NCBI RefSeq assembly: GCF_008831285.2
Contig: NC_045147.1
Location: 18,702,854 to 18,766,853 of the forward strand
Direction of reading: 5' to 3'
Origin: Nymphaea colorata
Lineage: Eukaryota > Streptophyta > Magnoliopsida > Nymphaeales > Nymphaeaceae
Length of the DNA stretch: 64,000 nt
Made by a program: the position numbers and the translations under genes. The notes beneath the pieces are model-generated. The model ran no database searches. It was given only the letters and a program-made list of their open reading frames with translations, and was not told the DNA's origin. Within the stretch, counting starts at the first letter, position 1. The number at the start of each line of letters is the position of its first letter. Positions 12,140 to 26,000 of this stretch are shown one piece after another.

Positions 12140-15100
12140 CTATCTGCGCATGACACGGTGGCGTTCCCGCTTTCGGAACCTTTCTAGCATGAACTCATCA
12201 GTGGCTGCTTGTCTCCGACCTCCATCTACATTATTCTCTGAGGATTTAAATGCACGACCGCCTTCGTTTGCTCCCCGATCCTTGTATAATTCTGGATGGT
12301 CTACAAGCAACACAAATGAATGTCATGTTTATGAAGGTTGGACTAAGACGATGACTATGACAAAGGGGAAAAGAACACAAACCCCCATTTAAAAAAATTT
12401 GTCGCCCCACCATAAAATTGCAAAACTTATACCTAGTATGTGACAAGATACAAATAATCCAAATTTTCTGAACTAATTTTGGGGCTACCTTCCATGGTTC
12501 TAGCAAACTGCAGATTCGAGAACCATGGATTTAAGATCAAACAAGAGCCCTTTAAGAGTGCAATTTTCATATTTTTGACATCCATGGAATGAGAAAAGGA
12601 AAACTCAAATTTGAAGAACAAGAAAACTTGCCATCTCAATTACCAAAAATTGTTTGACGACAGCTCTCAGAATTATTCAGATGCAAAGGAAGCCAAAAGA
12701 CTAAGAAATAAACTTTCTAATTGTGTGAAGCTTAACTATAGCTTATTGTTGCACGGTTTTCAGCATAATAACCACATTCTCGTGTTTTCAGCATAATATG
12801 AAACAGGGACTAACGACAAGATAGCGCAAACCACCTGGCCACCTAACAGAACAACACTAACCTCTGCGAAGTTTTTCAGCATAATCACGACCTCGCTGGA
12901 AGTAATCTGCACTGAAACTCGAAGGTATGCTTGAATCTGACTTAGTCCGACCAGCAAGCTGCTTGTCTTGCAACAATTTCTTGGCTGCCTCAGTTTCTTC
13001 TATGTTTCTTAATTTGTATCTGCAACATTAATGCATTACAGAGCTTCAGAAAAACAAAATATACTAATCTGAAATTATCTCTCATGAATTGAGAAAAAGC
13101 AAACGCCTCCAACATTATAAAAGCCAAAAAGATGCATCAAACAAGAGAAGAATGGGAAAGTAAAAAAGCACGAACGGGAAGTGGAAAAGCATGCATCACC
13201 CAAATTGATGGTCATAGTAGATATATATCCCATTAACCACCCCAGCCTAACAAGAAAAGTTCATGTTAAACAACATAGACCAACCACGAAGAATGAACAA
13301 TATTAAACAGATCATGTATCACCATCTAAAACGAAAGCAACTCAAACCCCTAGGAAAGCATCTGTTAACATATAAAATACAAGATAAAAAATTATGAAAC
13401 ATGACGCATTAAGAGCTGCTCCAAATTCCACATACGCAACATGAAACAGCACCATTGACCAACACAAATCTCTCTGAACAAGAATTTGTTCAATGAAGAC
13501 TTTAATCTGTCTTCACAATTAACTACTTACTCAATAGGGAGCTGAACTTCGGCAATTCCTGTAGTCCACTGAGTAGAACTTTCTTCTGAATTTCTTCTCT
13601 TCACCTAAGAGACAAAGGGCAGATACAACAAGTAAGCCTTGTAAAGTGTTAGAAAAGAAAATAACAAGAATAACAAGAAAAAAATTATGTCCTGCATGTT
13701 CAACAACCATCTTTGTTGTAAAAAGCAAAAAATAGGTACCATCTATAAACATTATGATCATTATCCAAAATGAAATTTGAAATAATTTCAGGTATTGAAG
13801 ACCACTCATCTTCACCATACCTGTAGAAATACAACCCTACCTTGAGATGTTCTGGGATAATATAAAGCTGATCTTCTGCATGTTTTGCTTCCTTCTCAGC
13901 TTGATCTGTCGTACCAACATTCTTTCCTCTCTTCTTCGCTAACTCTTGCTCCACATACTTTAACCTACTCAAATAACAAGAGCAAGGAAGACAACCTTGA
14001 GAGAACGTGAAGATATTTGGCCAATTTGTGGGATTAGAATGGAATAACTTGTTCAGAGCCTCTTGGAAGACATTGAGTTCATGCTTCTTTTTCCAATCAA
14101 ATTTTTATGTTCAAGCCGTTTCCTTTGGTGATAGCACATATTACCATTTATTTTCAATGAAAAATAGAAAGAAGTCATGGTGGCAAACAGAGCCACTGTG
14201 AATTCGTGACCTATTTTCGTTTTGTTTCCTTGGTGATGTCACCAGTAAGCTTCAATGAACATGGAAAAAGTCATTTTGACAAGAAGTTTACCCTCAGCCA
14301 AGCTGAATCACAATTTAGACACAAAAAAATGCAGAAAGATAAATTCCTAATCAACGTGCTTGGAGGCAGAAAGATGAATTACCCTCACATACTAGCAATT
14401 ATAGCAACTTTTGTTTAAGATGAACCCTCATGGGATGAGATAACATTTTGGTCCTTTAAAGCACATAGACAATTCAAACTTATATCAAACACAGATTATC
14501 TCATGATAGATAGTCATCACTTTAAGTTCCCATTGCCATGACAAACATCACCAGTTTTCACATGAGACATCAAAATCCATTTCAAACAACTTTCTAAAGT
14601 TGGATGAAGCTCAAACAACTGTCATGATTAATTCTCCACCTCAGTTAATGGAATTTCTTCTCATCTTATTCAGATCACTAAAATTTTCCTTTCTTCTCAC
14701 AACCTGCAGTAGGAGGCACAACAAACACAAACTTTTTTTTTTGTGCCATTGCTAATAGAAATATCTAACAGAACATATTTATACATACACTTCCCCTTAT
14801 TCTCTTTTACTTTTTAACCAATAAAAATATCTATGCCATTTCTAACATAACCACAGTTGCTGTGAAAAGTTAACTCATTACATTGACACGTTGTTCATTA
14901 AATAGAACAAAGAATGATGAGGCTTTATCTATCAGATATTCTTTTTGCAGTGGTAGGTATGAGATCAATCTGTCATTCAGGCCGCATCACTTTCGACAAA
15001 GGAAGCATATCATATCTTATTGGGGATCCCTTAGAAAATATTTTGGTTAGACCAAAGGCATAACGAGAAGTAGAGTAAATGGGAGTTGGAGGGATAGACC

Positions 15101-16404
15101 AATAATCAGATTTCTGTAGGCGAGCATATCATCTTCTTATCCATGCATCCACCACAACTGCCCTAATAACGGTGGCCCAACAGGACAGGCTTTGCTCGCA
15201 GCATTAAACGAGTGCTATAGACCATTATTCACATCCATATAAAGGTATACAATCCATAGAAATGTTCAAAATCTTCGGTTGGTCCATTCAATGTGGGTCA
15301 AGAGCGTGGGTATCAAATCCAACCAACCTAACAAGGGACGTGGATGGGAGAAGGAATGGCTGATGAATAGACAGGTTCCGAGAAGACTTGTGGAGGTTCC
15401 GAGTAGACAAGAAAGAAATAAGAAAGAGGAGCCGTCTTAGGAACGTAAAAAGAAGCCATAGGTGATAGGGGGGAGGCAAGTGACCAATTTTGCAGGTCAT
15501 GTGTGGGAAGAAGCATATCATCGAAGTAGGCAGCAACAAAAAACTAAACGATGGAGCAATTCAAATTGTTAGGCGCATGTGATTACCCAAATCCCAAATC
15601 ACGCTATGAACCACTCTTCTAAGCCAGTTAATATTTAAATGCTATCCACTTATTTCATGCCTTAATATACATTGTTTTTCGGGGCACCAACGTCGCCTAT
15701 CTGTTTTCACGAACATATTGAGCATCCCATCATAAACAAGAAACAAGAATTACGCACATATATCTTATTCATGGCTCTAATCTCAACAGAAACTCATCTA
15801 CATGTTTTGCCTTAGAGTTGCAAGGAGGGAGAAAGACTTGCAGAACAGAGAAACAAGAAAGCTTTACGATTGAAACCCTAAATAAACGCCTACAGTAGAA
15901 GTGCATGACTAATGACAACAAAGGAAAACAATGAGCAAGATATGTATCTCTCACATGTTGGGGTCTTCCACGGTAACGGCAGTCTCCTGAGCGAAAGTGT
16001 CCTGCAATACCAACTCTTCCTTTTCGCCGTCCCCTTCATTCTTCTCGCTAGGTTTCGGAACAACCGCAGCAGGTTGTGCAATGGGGATCGCTGGGATGCC
16101 GGATTTCCTCTCTCTCTGCCTCTGCAGGAACTTGACCTCCTCTAGCGCCAACCTGAACGACAAGAAACATTTATCGAATTCTGGCCCGCCAACAAAAAGG
16201 AAGAAAAGACTAAAGCAAATAGCAAAGCCATCAACGAAGATAAAGCATAGACCTTGCCATTGAGGAAACCAAGAAGTAACTGGATTGAACTATCAGGAAG
16301 GAAAGGAAGGAGGAATCATCGTTTTCACATTACCTCCTTTCTTCTTCGTCTTCAGAAGCACGATCTTCTTCCTCCGCTCTTCTCTTCCTGAAATTCTTCT
16401 TCAT
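12140..16404 (-). CDS. CSU2: CSU2 / C9orf78 (Hep59/Tls1 family) protein, 6 exons, complete
   Basis: This family comprises coiled-coil, spliceosome-associated nuclear proteins. The Arabidopsis member, CSU2, was described as a suppressor of cop1 that affects COP1 function. Exons in transcript order are 16334-16404, 15955-16152, 13841-13964, 13531-13604, 12862-13019 and 12140-12300. They sum to 786 nt (261 residues) with every junction in frame and GT-AG. The product starts MKKNFRKRRAEEE, then has LALEEVKFLQRQRERKSGIP, EKEELVLQDTFAQETAV and VEDPNMLKYVEQELAKKRG. The central TQWTTGIAEVQLPIEYKLRN and the C-terminal FMLERFRKRERHRVMRR also match the family as I recall it. It is rich in Lys/Arg/Glu, and no truncation is seen. 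Intron 2 is about 2 kb and holds no other gene. Confidence 0.93.
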
Positions 16405-17928
16405 CTCATCATACGACGATGAACAGACAGAAAGATTTGATTTGAGCGAGCAACGAGAGAGAAAGAGAGAGAGACAAGGGGTGGAGCGTCTTTTTCCGGC
16501 GTGCCCTTTTCCTCCCTCTTCCTCTCCCGGAATATTGATCCACTTCCCGCTCTTCTACCAGGGCCTTTACTCTCTTTATTTTGCTGAAAACGGTTCATCT
16601 TATGACATATTTACCTTTAGCGGCACATTCCGACACTCTTTCCCTCGTCTTCTCCAGACAGATTTTAGTGTTTTCCTTCCACGGCTTTCCTTCCTCCTTT
16701 CTCTCATCATCTGAAGAAGAAAAGGCATTTCCAATTCAACTTTTCGACATAGAACGAGAAAGATGAAATGTATCATAAAATTTCATTGGAAAAATGAGAT
16801 TTGGTTACTTAAGAAAATGTGCTGATTTCTTTTAAGTGGCCAATTTTCAAAATAGACAAACGGAACACTATGTCCATGATGCCAATGGCTCTGCTTGAGA
16901 AATTTGTGAGGCCTGCGTCTCATTTTTCTTTGTGTTTGCTTCGTCTAAAATGGAGTAACAGAGCATTGTTCATGTGAAACGGGAACTGGTTCTTGTTATT
17001 TTAAGGTGAAAGGAATGCCCCTAAAAAGATAAATGGCCTTCGGATGAAGAGAGAAACGAACGTGACAGAAGATGAAAGAAAGAGGTGGTGAATACATCTT
17101 CAAAGGTCTTCCTTGATCTTTATGTCAACAAATCTAACAACCAGAGTAGGAAAGGAATTGAAATGTTAGCTAAGATTCGATGCAATTGGTTCCTCTATGA
17201 GAACTTGAAGGTTCTTTCTATCCACAGTTCTCTCACCAACATTTGAGAAGCGGTTGAATGAGGACCCTTTGTGTATAAGAGCGATATCCATATATTAGGG
17301 CTTCCATAAAAACCAGATTGATTGTGTTTGGTTGTGTCTACTTATTGTATCGTTTGCTATGCTAATGACCGTCGTGTAGATCATTTCTTCCTCCTTGGCT
17401 AAACGAGACATAAAATTTCCATTGCCATTCTCGTTTCTTCCTCTTCTGGTTTAAGATCTTGGTGAAATAAACATGAAAAGAATATCAAACGGAATTCTAG
17501 TAAGATCCCTTACTGTACCTATGAACTTATCTCATGAAGCTATTAATTCCAGAACACCACATTTCATACTCTTGGTAAGAGGAAAAACAGGAAGAAGCTT
17601 GGCTTCTTTCTTGCTCTGCCAATTGCAGGTAAAAACTACCCCTAAACTGGATGAATTGAAGTGCCATTCTAGGTTCTGCGCTCAAACCCATTCCCCCTAA
17701 CCTGAAAATTAGCAGGCTTTTATATGCTTAAGCTCCTGTCAACGTGCCATTCTGTCTTTCATTTCTTATTTTCCTTACAGTTGGTGGATGATGGCAGTGG
17801 CTAATTCTCAATGGGATGACACTAAATTCATCTGACTCTCTTGAGGAAATGAAACCATGGGGAAACCAATTTTAAAAGAATTCAACCACGTTACCCTGGT
17901 TCAGGAAGACCCACAGAAATCTGGGGAT
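16405..17928. other. CSU2 upstream region, no further gene seen
   Basis: The first 150 bases hold a GA-rich 5' leader. The rest has short open frames with no domain or coherent splice model. Confidence 0.45.
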
Positions 17929-19664
17929 CTACATTAATTCATCTGAGGCCGCAGTTACCAACAATAGGACTTGGATCGAGGGACAGATTCTTAAAAGCTG
18001 AAACCTGAGAGAAGTATTCAAAAACATTTAAAAACATCAATATAAGAGGAATCATGCGTGGAACGTGAACTACAAAATTATGATTTTGGCATGTGGAATT
18101 TAGGCAGTAATAAAAGCATGTCCAAAAAATTGTAAAAAAACTAAGTCGGAACAGAATTATCTGTTGTCAAATGAATCATCGAATTTCTGTTATTCAACAA
18201 GTCATAACACGAAGATCTTAAACTTGAATTGGGGAAGAAAAGGCATTCTAATAAACTTTTTTGTAACTATTAGCAATTTCGCCTTTTACCTGACAAATCC
18301 ATCTTTGTCTTTTACTTGTGTGTTTCGAATCAGTCCTCAATCTCAAGCTTGTCAACTAAAAGTTTCCTTCTATCAACAAATGAACACAAATGCCGTTGAG
18401 AAGATTTAGTAAACCAACGATGTACGAGCAATTTTTTGCAGATTAAGCTTACCCAGGGTGTTGCCCTTCGTACTTCAGGCTTGGCGCTCAGAGGTCGCAT
18501 CGGATTTTCCTTCTTGAAGAGTTCCTTACTATCACTGAAAACAAAAAGACATTAAATTCATTTTGTTGGGAACATGACTCTGCTAAATTGCACATCAAAA
18601 GATTGACTTTGTCTTTATAACACAGCAGGATGGTTCATCAGCCAAAAACCCCTAATGTTCTATAAGCCAGCGTTGTAATTGGCGGAAGACCTATGGTAAA
18701 ATCATCGATAACATCGATTAACATCCAAATTTCATTACGTAAGTGAATTGGGAATCATCATTAGGGATTACACTGGCGCTAGCTTTTAAACCAAGTTTTC
18801 TAGAATTCAAAATTAATGGCCATTTTCCAATGAACTTTTCTCATGTGAAATGAGAGCCAATCTTAGGGAAGAGTGAAAATCCTGGAATTAGAGTTCAAAG
18901 CCTAGTGCGTAGGGAACCCCAATGTAGTAGACAGCCTTTTGTATAAGTGGATTTAGCAATAAAAAATGTCGGAGCTAAGAATTTAGGTTGAGAGGCACTC
19001 ATTAAAAATACCCTGGCATCTTAAGGGGCACCAACTATATGACCAAATTTTTTAGAGCACCAATATGAAAATAAAAACTTTCTTGTGAGGCTGGTGTGGG
19101 CAACTGCCCACACCTACCTGTCTGTGGCTCCACCACTGGCCATGAAGAACAAAAGAGTTTCTAATCGATGCAATGGAGGTCGAAACCTTCCACCCTTAGC
19201 TTGCTTGGAGAACTGCATGATCTTCGCAAAGAAAACCACACCTTTCCTGCGCTTATTCCACTGCCTTTGTTTTATTCTACTTTCCTTGTTCATGGGGACT
19301 CTAAATATGACCCAACTTTGATACCTGGTACCCATTTCCAGGCTTTGTTTCAAGAACTTCATGATGCAGCAGGACATCAGAAAGACAGCTGGTTTAGCAG
19401 CTACTTTCAGGGCTCTCCTTTTCCTGATCCCCCTTCTCAATGAATCGTACTCCAGCAGGCACTTCGTTTGAGTTCATTTATCTTACACAAAACTCAATCA
19501 ATAGAGCAGAGTAACAACAATATAATATGGCATTAATCGATTCTAAAAAGACTTGGTACTTACCACCATTTGAATTTCTGTCCCACCAATGCCAGAGTTA
19601 GGGTCCCTGCTACAGCTTCAATCTCGCAAGGAAAAAGAAACGATTTCTTTCTACCTTTTTTCAT
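17929..19664 (-). CDS. Possible small spliced gene, unknown function (83-residue product)
   Basis: I do not recognise this gene. On the minus strand an ATG at 19664 opens a 101-nt exon (19564-19664) ending at a strong GTAAGT donor. A second exon (18453-18534) follows a clean pyrimidine-rich TTTTCAG acceptor and ends at GTAAGC. A third (17929-17997) follows CTCAGGTTTCAG and ends in a stop. The three pieces sum to 252 nt and stay in frame, giving a basic 83-residue product that starts MKKGRKKSFLFPCEIEAVAG and has DSKELFKKENPMRPLSAK in its middle. No domain, signal peptide or metal motif is evident. An upstream short frame (MEDSQASN...) lies in the same leader. It could equally be a spliced non-coding transcript or chance. 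Confidence 0.25.
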
Positions 19665-21830
19665 TACGGATCTCTATAGATTATTTTGTGGTGAATGTGA
19701 TTTGATGCCTGCGAATCTTCCATATTCCACGCGCGCGACCCGTTTAGAAATGGGGATCGAACACTTGAGATGAGAATCAAATGAAAGAGACCTACAGAAC
19801 CAGGCATTTGGCCCCTTATTTTGGCTTTCACACTCTTTGTGAGTAGGTATAGTATTTTTATTATAGCTTGGCGCCTCACATGGACGGTGGGAATGAAAAC
19901 CGAGCCTAGCAGCTCGTCAGTTTCGTGAGTTGGTAAAGTGAGCTACAAAAGGCATACCAACAAGAGGAAACTTGAATTATGAACATCCAGTCTGCACATT
20001 GGATTCTCATAATCTTTTATAATCTTATAGGTTTAGACATTTTAAGTATGTCTGTGCAGTCGAATTTATCAATGGCATATTCAAGTGATTGCAGAAGTAA
20101 TCCCAGCCTTTAATCTTTTCAAGATCGATGATTAATATTAAAACAAAGAAAAAAATGTGATTGAATGTTTTTGTCATCTACTATTAGTTCATTTTTTTTG
20201 TCTCTCAATTACCCATCTGAAAAAAAAAAAAAGGTTGTGATTGTTACTCGTCCATCACACATTTAAGTGTATAGCACTTACAAATTTTTATATGCATATA
20301 TATATATATATATAAAATACTCCCAAGTAGCATGAGTGGCTGCTTCACATGCATGACAAGCGACAAGGGGCGAATAGAAACTGGCCGGCAACTTGAAACA
20401 TATTACTAAAAAATGGGGCCAATGACGCTTCATCTCTATCTTATCAATGCATTGAATGCAAGTTTGTAGAGGAAAGAACAAGCAGGATGAACACCACAAC
20501 TTTTATACATGTCCCTTCTACAAGCTTCGCTGTACTATGCTACCAAATATCTAAGTTGCGGGTTGGGGCCCAGCAGCTTCAGACTTTTAGACCAGGCCAA
20601 CTATCGGATCTCCATCTTCTCTGACCCGATCCAAAACAATTTGAACAAATTGGTTAAGAAGCGCCAAGTATAAAGTTTTAAACTGGGACACCAACAAGTA
20701 AATGAAAAAATTACTCACCAATATCAATATAATGGAAAGTTTTTGGGATCCGTATTGACGATTGTTCTTCACCCTTGCTTAATCTAGGAGCCGGACTAAA
20801 TGGTAAAGAGGTAATCAAACCAAACCCGAATCCACATCCCCTACAGTGGGACCACGGTCCCGTTGGTATTATCCGAAAGGCAAGAAGCTCCAAATCTCGA
20901 ATTTCTCATATCTTCAAGTCGGCGGTCTGGTGGGTCCAGGCAGACTTAGCCCATGCCAACATCCACGCCCACACACATGGAGTCATCAGACCCATCACAC
21001 CGACCCGACCACAGTCTTAAGATCCAGGAAAATTAATCGGATCCGATCTCAAATACCCTAACGGATAGCTGGTTCTGGATCCATTTTGAAAGCAAAAGAT
21101 GGCAAACCGATCCAAACCCCAAAAAGATCCAAAACTGGACGCACTGGTGCAGCCTGTGAAACCCATGTCTCGGCGTGATGGACTCCATGCCTGCGCCGTC
21201 ACCCCTTCAAAACTGGTTAAATATCTGAACGAACGCATGCACTGTCTTCCTGCTTATGACAAGCAGACAAAGGCATGAAGATGCATGTGCCCCTGCTTGG
21301 CAAGTCATGGTAGGAGATCGAATCTGTGGTGGTTCAGAAATTGCGCCCGTTTTGTGTCTAGGCACAAAATATTAGCACGAAATCTCAAATGAATGAACAG
21401 ATGTGTTCAGATAGCTTCTGCACCAAGTATTTCTGGGGCACCTCCTATGTAAAATCAAGGATTTTTTAAGATCAAAAGGATGTCAAAGGTTCGCTTATCA
21501 GACGCCACCTGCGCCGGCTTGTTGATCCGAACGGAGGCCCTTGAAAACATATCCATCCATCTGTTTCTCTCTCGAAGGTGCTAAGATATTTCAATGACCG
21601 TCTCGAAACCTTTTTTGACTTGGAGAAGATCGGGTGGCAAGTGACGCTGAGTTGGATCATGCCGACATCCCCACCTTGCACAGTTGCATATACGAACAAA
21701 CGATGGAGAAAAAGGCACCGCCATATCATGTCACAGCAGTAGTTGCCGTAATTACAGGGCCAGAAGCAACGCCTTGTTGAAAGAAAGGGGAGCTAGAAAG
21801 TTTGAGATTTTTGGGGGATCAACTGGGTGG
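19665..21830. other. Intergenic stretch
   Basis: No supported gene. It holds an AT dinucleotide run near 20290-20315 and A-rich runs near 20220. Two short GATCC-rich patches lie near 20750-21120. Confidence 0.5.
20290..20316. repeat. (TA)n microsatellite
   Basis: An alternating TA run with one GC interruption. Confidence 0.75.
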
Positions 21831-21832
21831 CC

Positions 21833-21838
21833 ACGTGG
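21833..21838. promoter_or_regulatory. G-box CACGTG upstream of PHYA (distal)
   Basis: A perfect CACGTG in a GCCACGTGGG context, 1.2 kb upstream of the PHYA ATG. G-boxes bind bZIP (HY5) and bHLH (PIF) factors; use at this gene is inferred. Confidence 0.4.
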
Positions 21839-22099
21839 GTCTACCTACCGGATAGAAGGTGAACAGAGGGCCAACTTCAGCTGGGGTCCAAGCGTGTGCC
21901 TTTGAGTCCTCAAAGCTCAAACTCAGAGGGAGAGAGAGAGGGATGGAAAGACAGAGGGAAAGTAGTCGCGGCACACAGATTAGGTGGCCTGGGGAAGACC
22001 GTAACCGTGGTTTCCTCTGGTTAAGTCCCTCCTTTTCCTTTTAATGGTTAAGTCGGATTTTGAGAGCCTACAGGTCCCTGGTACGGTATCGATGGTGCC

Positions 22100-22105
22100 C
22101 ACGTG
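22100..22105. promoter_or_regulatory. G-box CACGTG upstream of PHYA (proximal)
   Basis: A second perfect CACGTG, CCCACGTGGA in context, 267 bp downstream of the first and close to the likely transcription start region. Confidence 0.4.
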
Positions 22106-22348
22106 GAGTGGTGCGTCGGAGAGGCGCAAACATGAAAGAAAACAAGCGGACATCGAACCAGTTTTTTGTACTATCTGTTAGGCAATCGAAGTCTCAAGAA
22201 TCCCCTCTTTCCTCGCTTTCTTTCTTCTCTCGTCTCTCCCGTTGCTATCATACTGTGGGGTGTTTGGCGACTGCAGCCGCAGGCAGAAGCGCTACCTGCT
22301 TGCTTAATGTTCTCATGGATTGAGGCATTCTACACATCATTCTCCAAG

Positions 22349-23015
22349 GTGGGTTGCTCCATCTTTTCTGAGAGTGAGTTTATGTGGGTCTATTGACATG
22401 GCTTGTTGCAGTTTTTTAAGCTTTTTTTGGTTGCTGTGGATATATGAAGCATAAATGATGTGAAAAAAGATTGTGAGGCTGGTGTTGGATAAGGGATGCT
22501 AGTTGAGTTCTGTTGTTAGAAGCCTGTTTGTGTTGAAGGGGAGAGGTGGGGCGTCACTCTGTTTTCTGATGAATATATAGTTTATGAGCTAAGTAAGAAA
22601 GAAGAAAGCCGGAAAGTTAAAAGGGTTTTGATCCCTTTTGAAGTTTTTTGGCCTGTTTCTCTTCTGGAAGTCAGAAGTGCGGTGAGTGGTCTAGAGAATG
22701 AAGGCTAAGTTGCTATCCTCAGCGAATTTTGTCTAATTTATAAAGTTCGTGGAGGTGAAGAAGGCGTAAAAGTGTTTTCCGTCTTTGTAAACTGTTGCTT
22801 TGGTGTCTTCTGACCTTGTTGTTCCAAACCTATCTTTGGAAATTAAGAAAAGGAGCACTTCAGCTTTTGTACTTGCAGGAGAGGATAGAGTGTGCAAGTT
22901 GACATATTGGTCAGTCTTCTTTGTGGTTTTAGAAGGCTTCTGGGGCATGGTTAGATCAGTACCTGTATGTTTTCCATTTCTGCGTCTTCTAACTAACCCT
23001 CTGATTTCAATTCAG
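22349..23015 (+). other. Probable 5' UTR intron of PHYA
   Basis: A CCAAG|GTGGGT donor at 22349 and a TTTCAATTCAG acceptor ending at 23015 lie 26 bp before the ATG. PHYA genes commonly have an intron in the leader. The exact donor is inferred; other GT sites nearby are possible. Confidence 0.45.
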
Positions 23016-23041
23016 GTGTTGTTTGCTTCTTTCGGTGAAAC

Positions 23042-26000
23042 ATGTCTTCTTCCAGGCCCAGCCAATCTTCCAGTAGTTCGAGTAGGACAAGGAGGTCTGC
23101 TAGAATAATTGCTCAGACCACTGTTGATGCCGATCTACATGCCGACTTTGAGGAGTCTGGTAGTTCCTTTGATTACTCCAGATCCGTTGCCGCCACTAGG
23201 ACTGTTTCCGTTGATCAAGCTAGGTCCGAGAAGGTAACAGCATACCTTCAGAACATACAGAAGGGAAAACTGATTCAGCCATTTGGGTGCTTGTTGGTTT
23301 TGGATGAGAAGAGCTTCCGGGTCATTGCGTATAGCGAGAATGCTGCTGAGATGTTAACAATGTCTAGCCATGCCGTCCCTAGTGTTGGCGATCTCCCTGT
23401 CCTGGGAATTGGCACAGATTTAAGATCGATTTTTACATCCACTAGCGTCGCATCACTGCAAAAGGCGGCAGGTTTTGCCGAAGTTTCCCTGTTAAACCCC
23501 ATTCTGGTTCACTGTAAATCCTCCGGTAAACCTTTCTACGCCATTGTGCACAGAGTCGTCTCTGGACTTGTTATGGATTTTGAGCCTGTCAAACCATCTG
23601 AGCTGCCTATCACTGCTGCTGGAGCTCTTCAGTCTTATAAGCTAGCAGCAAAGGCCATAGCTCGCTTGCAGTCATTGCCAGGTGGAAGTATCAGTAGACT
23701 TTGTGACACTGTGGTTGAGGAGGTTCATCAGCTCACTGGCTATGACCGTGTCATGACATATAAATTTCATGAAGATGATCATGGTGAGGTTGTGTCGGAG
23801 ATAAGGAAACCTGACTTAGAACCATACTTGGGCCTGCACTATCCTGCTACCGATATTCCGCAGGCTGCCAGGTTCTTGTTTATGAAGAACAAGGTCCGGA
23901 TGATATGTGATTGCCGTGCCAAACCAGTGAAGGTGTATCAAGATGAGAACCTGCAAACGGATCTGACACTATGTGGCTCGACCTTGAGGGCCCCCCACAG
24001 CTGTCATTTACAATATATGGAAAACATGAGTTCTATTGCATCGCTGGTCATGGCAGTGGTTATCAATGAAGGGGAAGATGAGGGGGAAGATGAAACTGAG
24101 CCTAACCAAAGGTCGCAGCAGCAGAAGAGAAAGAGGCTCTGGGGACTGGTGGTCTGCCACAATACTAGCCCAAGGTTTGTCCCTTTTCCTCTGAGATATG
24201 CTTGTGAGTTTCTGATGCAAGTTTTTGCTATTCATGTAAACAAGGAGGTTGAATTGGAAAACCAGATGCGTGAGAAGAACATCCTTCGGACACAGACATT
24301 GCTCTGTGATATGCTTCTCAGGGATGCTCCTTTGGGAATAGTGTCTCAGACCCCTAACGTGATGGATCTTGTAAAATGTGATGGTGCTGCGCTTTTGTAT
24401 GGCAGTAAACTTTATCTGCTTGGTCGGACACCTACTGAATCTCAGATACGCGATATTGCCGTTTGGCTTTCAGAATATCACAAGGATTCTACTGGTTTGA
24501 GTACAGATAGTCTTTATGAAGCAGGATATCCAGGTGCACTTGCAATTGGCAGCATTGTCTGTGGAATGGCTGCTGTTAGGATTACCGCCAATGACATGCT
24601 GTTCTGGTTCAGATCTCATACTGCCTCTGAAATCCGATGGGGTGGTGCAAAACATGATCCTGAGGAAAAGGATGATGGAAGGAGGATGCACCCCAGATCC
24701 TCGTTCAAAGCATTCCTCGAGGTTGTTAAAACTAGGAGTTTGCCATGGAAGGATTTTGAGATGGATGCCATCCATTCTCTTCAGCTGATCCTTCGCGGAT
24801 CCTTTAAGGAAGTACAAATTACTGGTACGGAGAACATTATTCATTCTCGAATGAATGATTTGAAGCTTGAGGGAATGAAGGAACTGAATGTGGTTACAAA
24901 TGAGATGGTGAGGCTGATTGAAACTGCTAGTGCCCCAATTTTTGCAGTTGACATAAATGGTCTGGTTAATGGCTGGAATACCAAAATTGCCGAATTGACT
25001 GGTTTGTCAGTCGAACAAGTCATGGGAAAGCACCTGCTCACTCTTATTGAGGATTGTTCTGTGGAACGTGTGAAAAGGATGCTTTATCTGGCTTTGAATG
25101 GTAACGTTTTATTGATTTGCTTATTCTAGTTAGTTCTTTTAGTTTTGTGGATGTTTGTAAAAGACACTCAATCTTTAGTCATTTTTATTATCTTCATTTG
25201 TTAAAGTTCAAAAATGGATTGTCCTGCTGATTTCTGTTCCAGGTGAAGAAGAGCAAGAAGTGCAATTCCAGATGAAAACACATGGCCCTCAATATGATAG
25301 CAACCCTGTAATCTTGGTTGTGAATGCTTGCTCTAGCAGGGATCTGCATGACAGTGTTGTTGGAGTGTGCTTCATTGCCCAGGATATGACTGAGCATAAG
25401 TTGGTGATGGACAAATTCACTCGTATCCAAGGAGATTATAGAGCAATAGTACAGAACCCTAGCCCATTGATACCCCCCATTTTTGGGACAGATGAGTTTG
25501 GCTGGTGTTCTGAATGGAATGCAGCAATGACCAAGCTGTCTGGATGGGATAGGGAGGATGTGGTTGAAAAAATGCTGCTGGGTGAGGTTTTTGGCACACA
25601 CATGGCATGTTGTCGGCTGAAAAATCATGACATGTTTGTAAACCTTGGCATTTTAATTAACAATGCAATGGTGGGCCAGGAAGCAGAGAAGTTCCCTTTT
25701 GGCTTTTTTGGACGTGATGGGAAGTATGTCAACTGTTTGCTTTCTGTGAGCAAGAAACTTGACGGAAAGGGATCAGTAACAGGAGTATTTTGTTTCTTGC
25801 AACTTGCTAGTCAAGAGCTTCAAAAGGCATTGCATGTGCAGAGGTTATCAGAAGAAACTGCTATGAAAAAATTGAAGGCATTGTCATACATAAGGCATGA
25901 AATTCAAAATCCTCTATCTGGGATCATTTTCTCAACAGGAATGCTAGAAGATGCTGACTTACCGGAAGAGAAAAAGCCATTTGTGGTTACGAGTATTGAT

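Noticed and set aside
19114-19443. Overlapping open frames on both strands
   Set aside because: They lie inside the intron of the tentative small gene and next to a TGGCTCCACCACTG-type transposon-like end; no domain on either strand.
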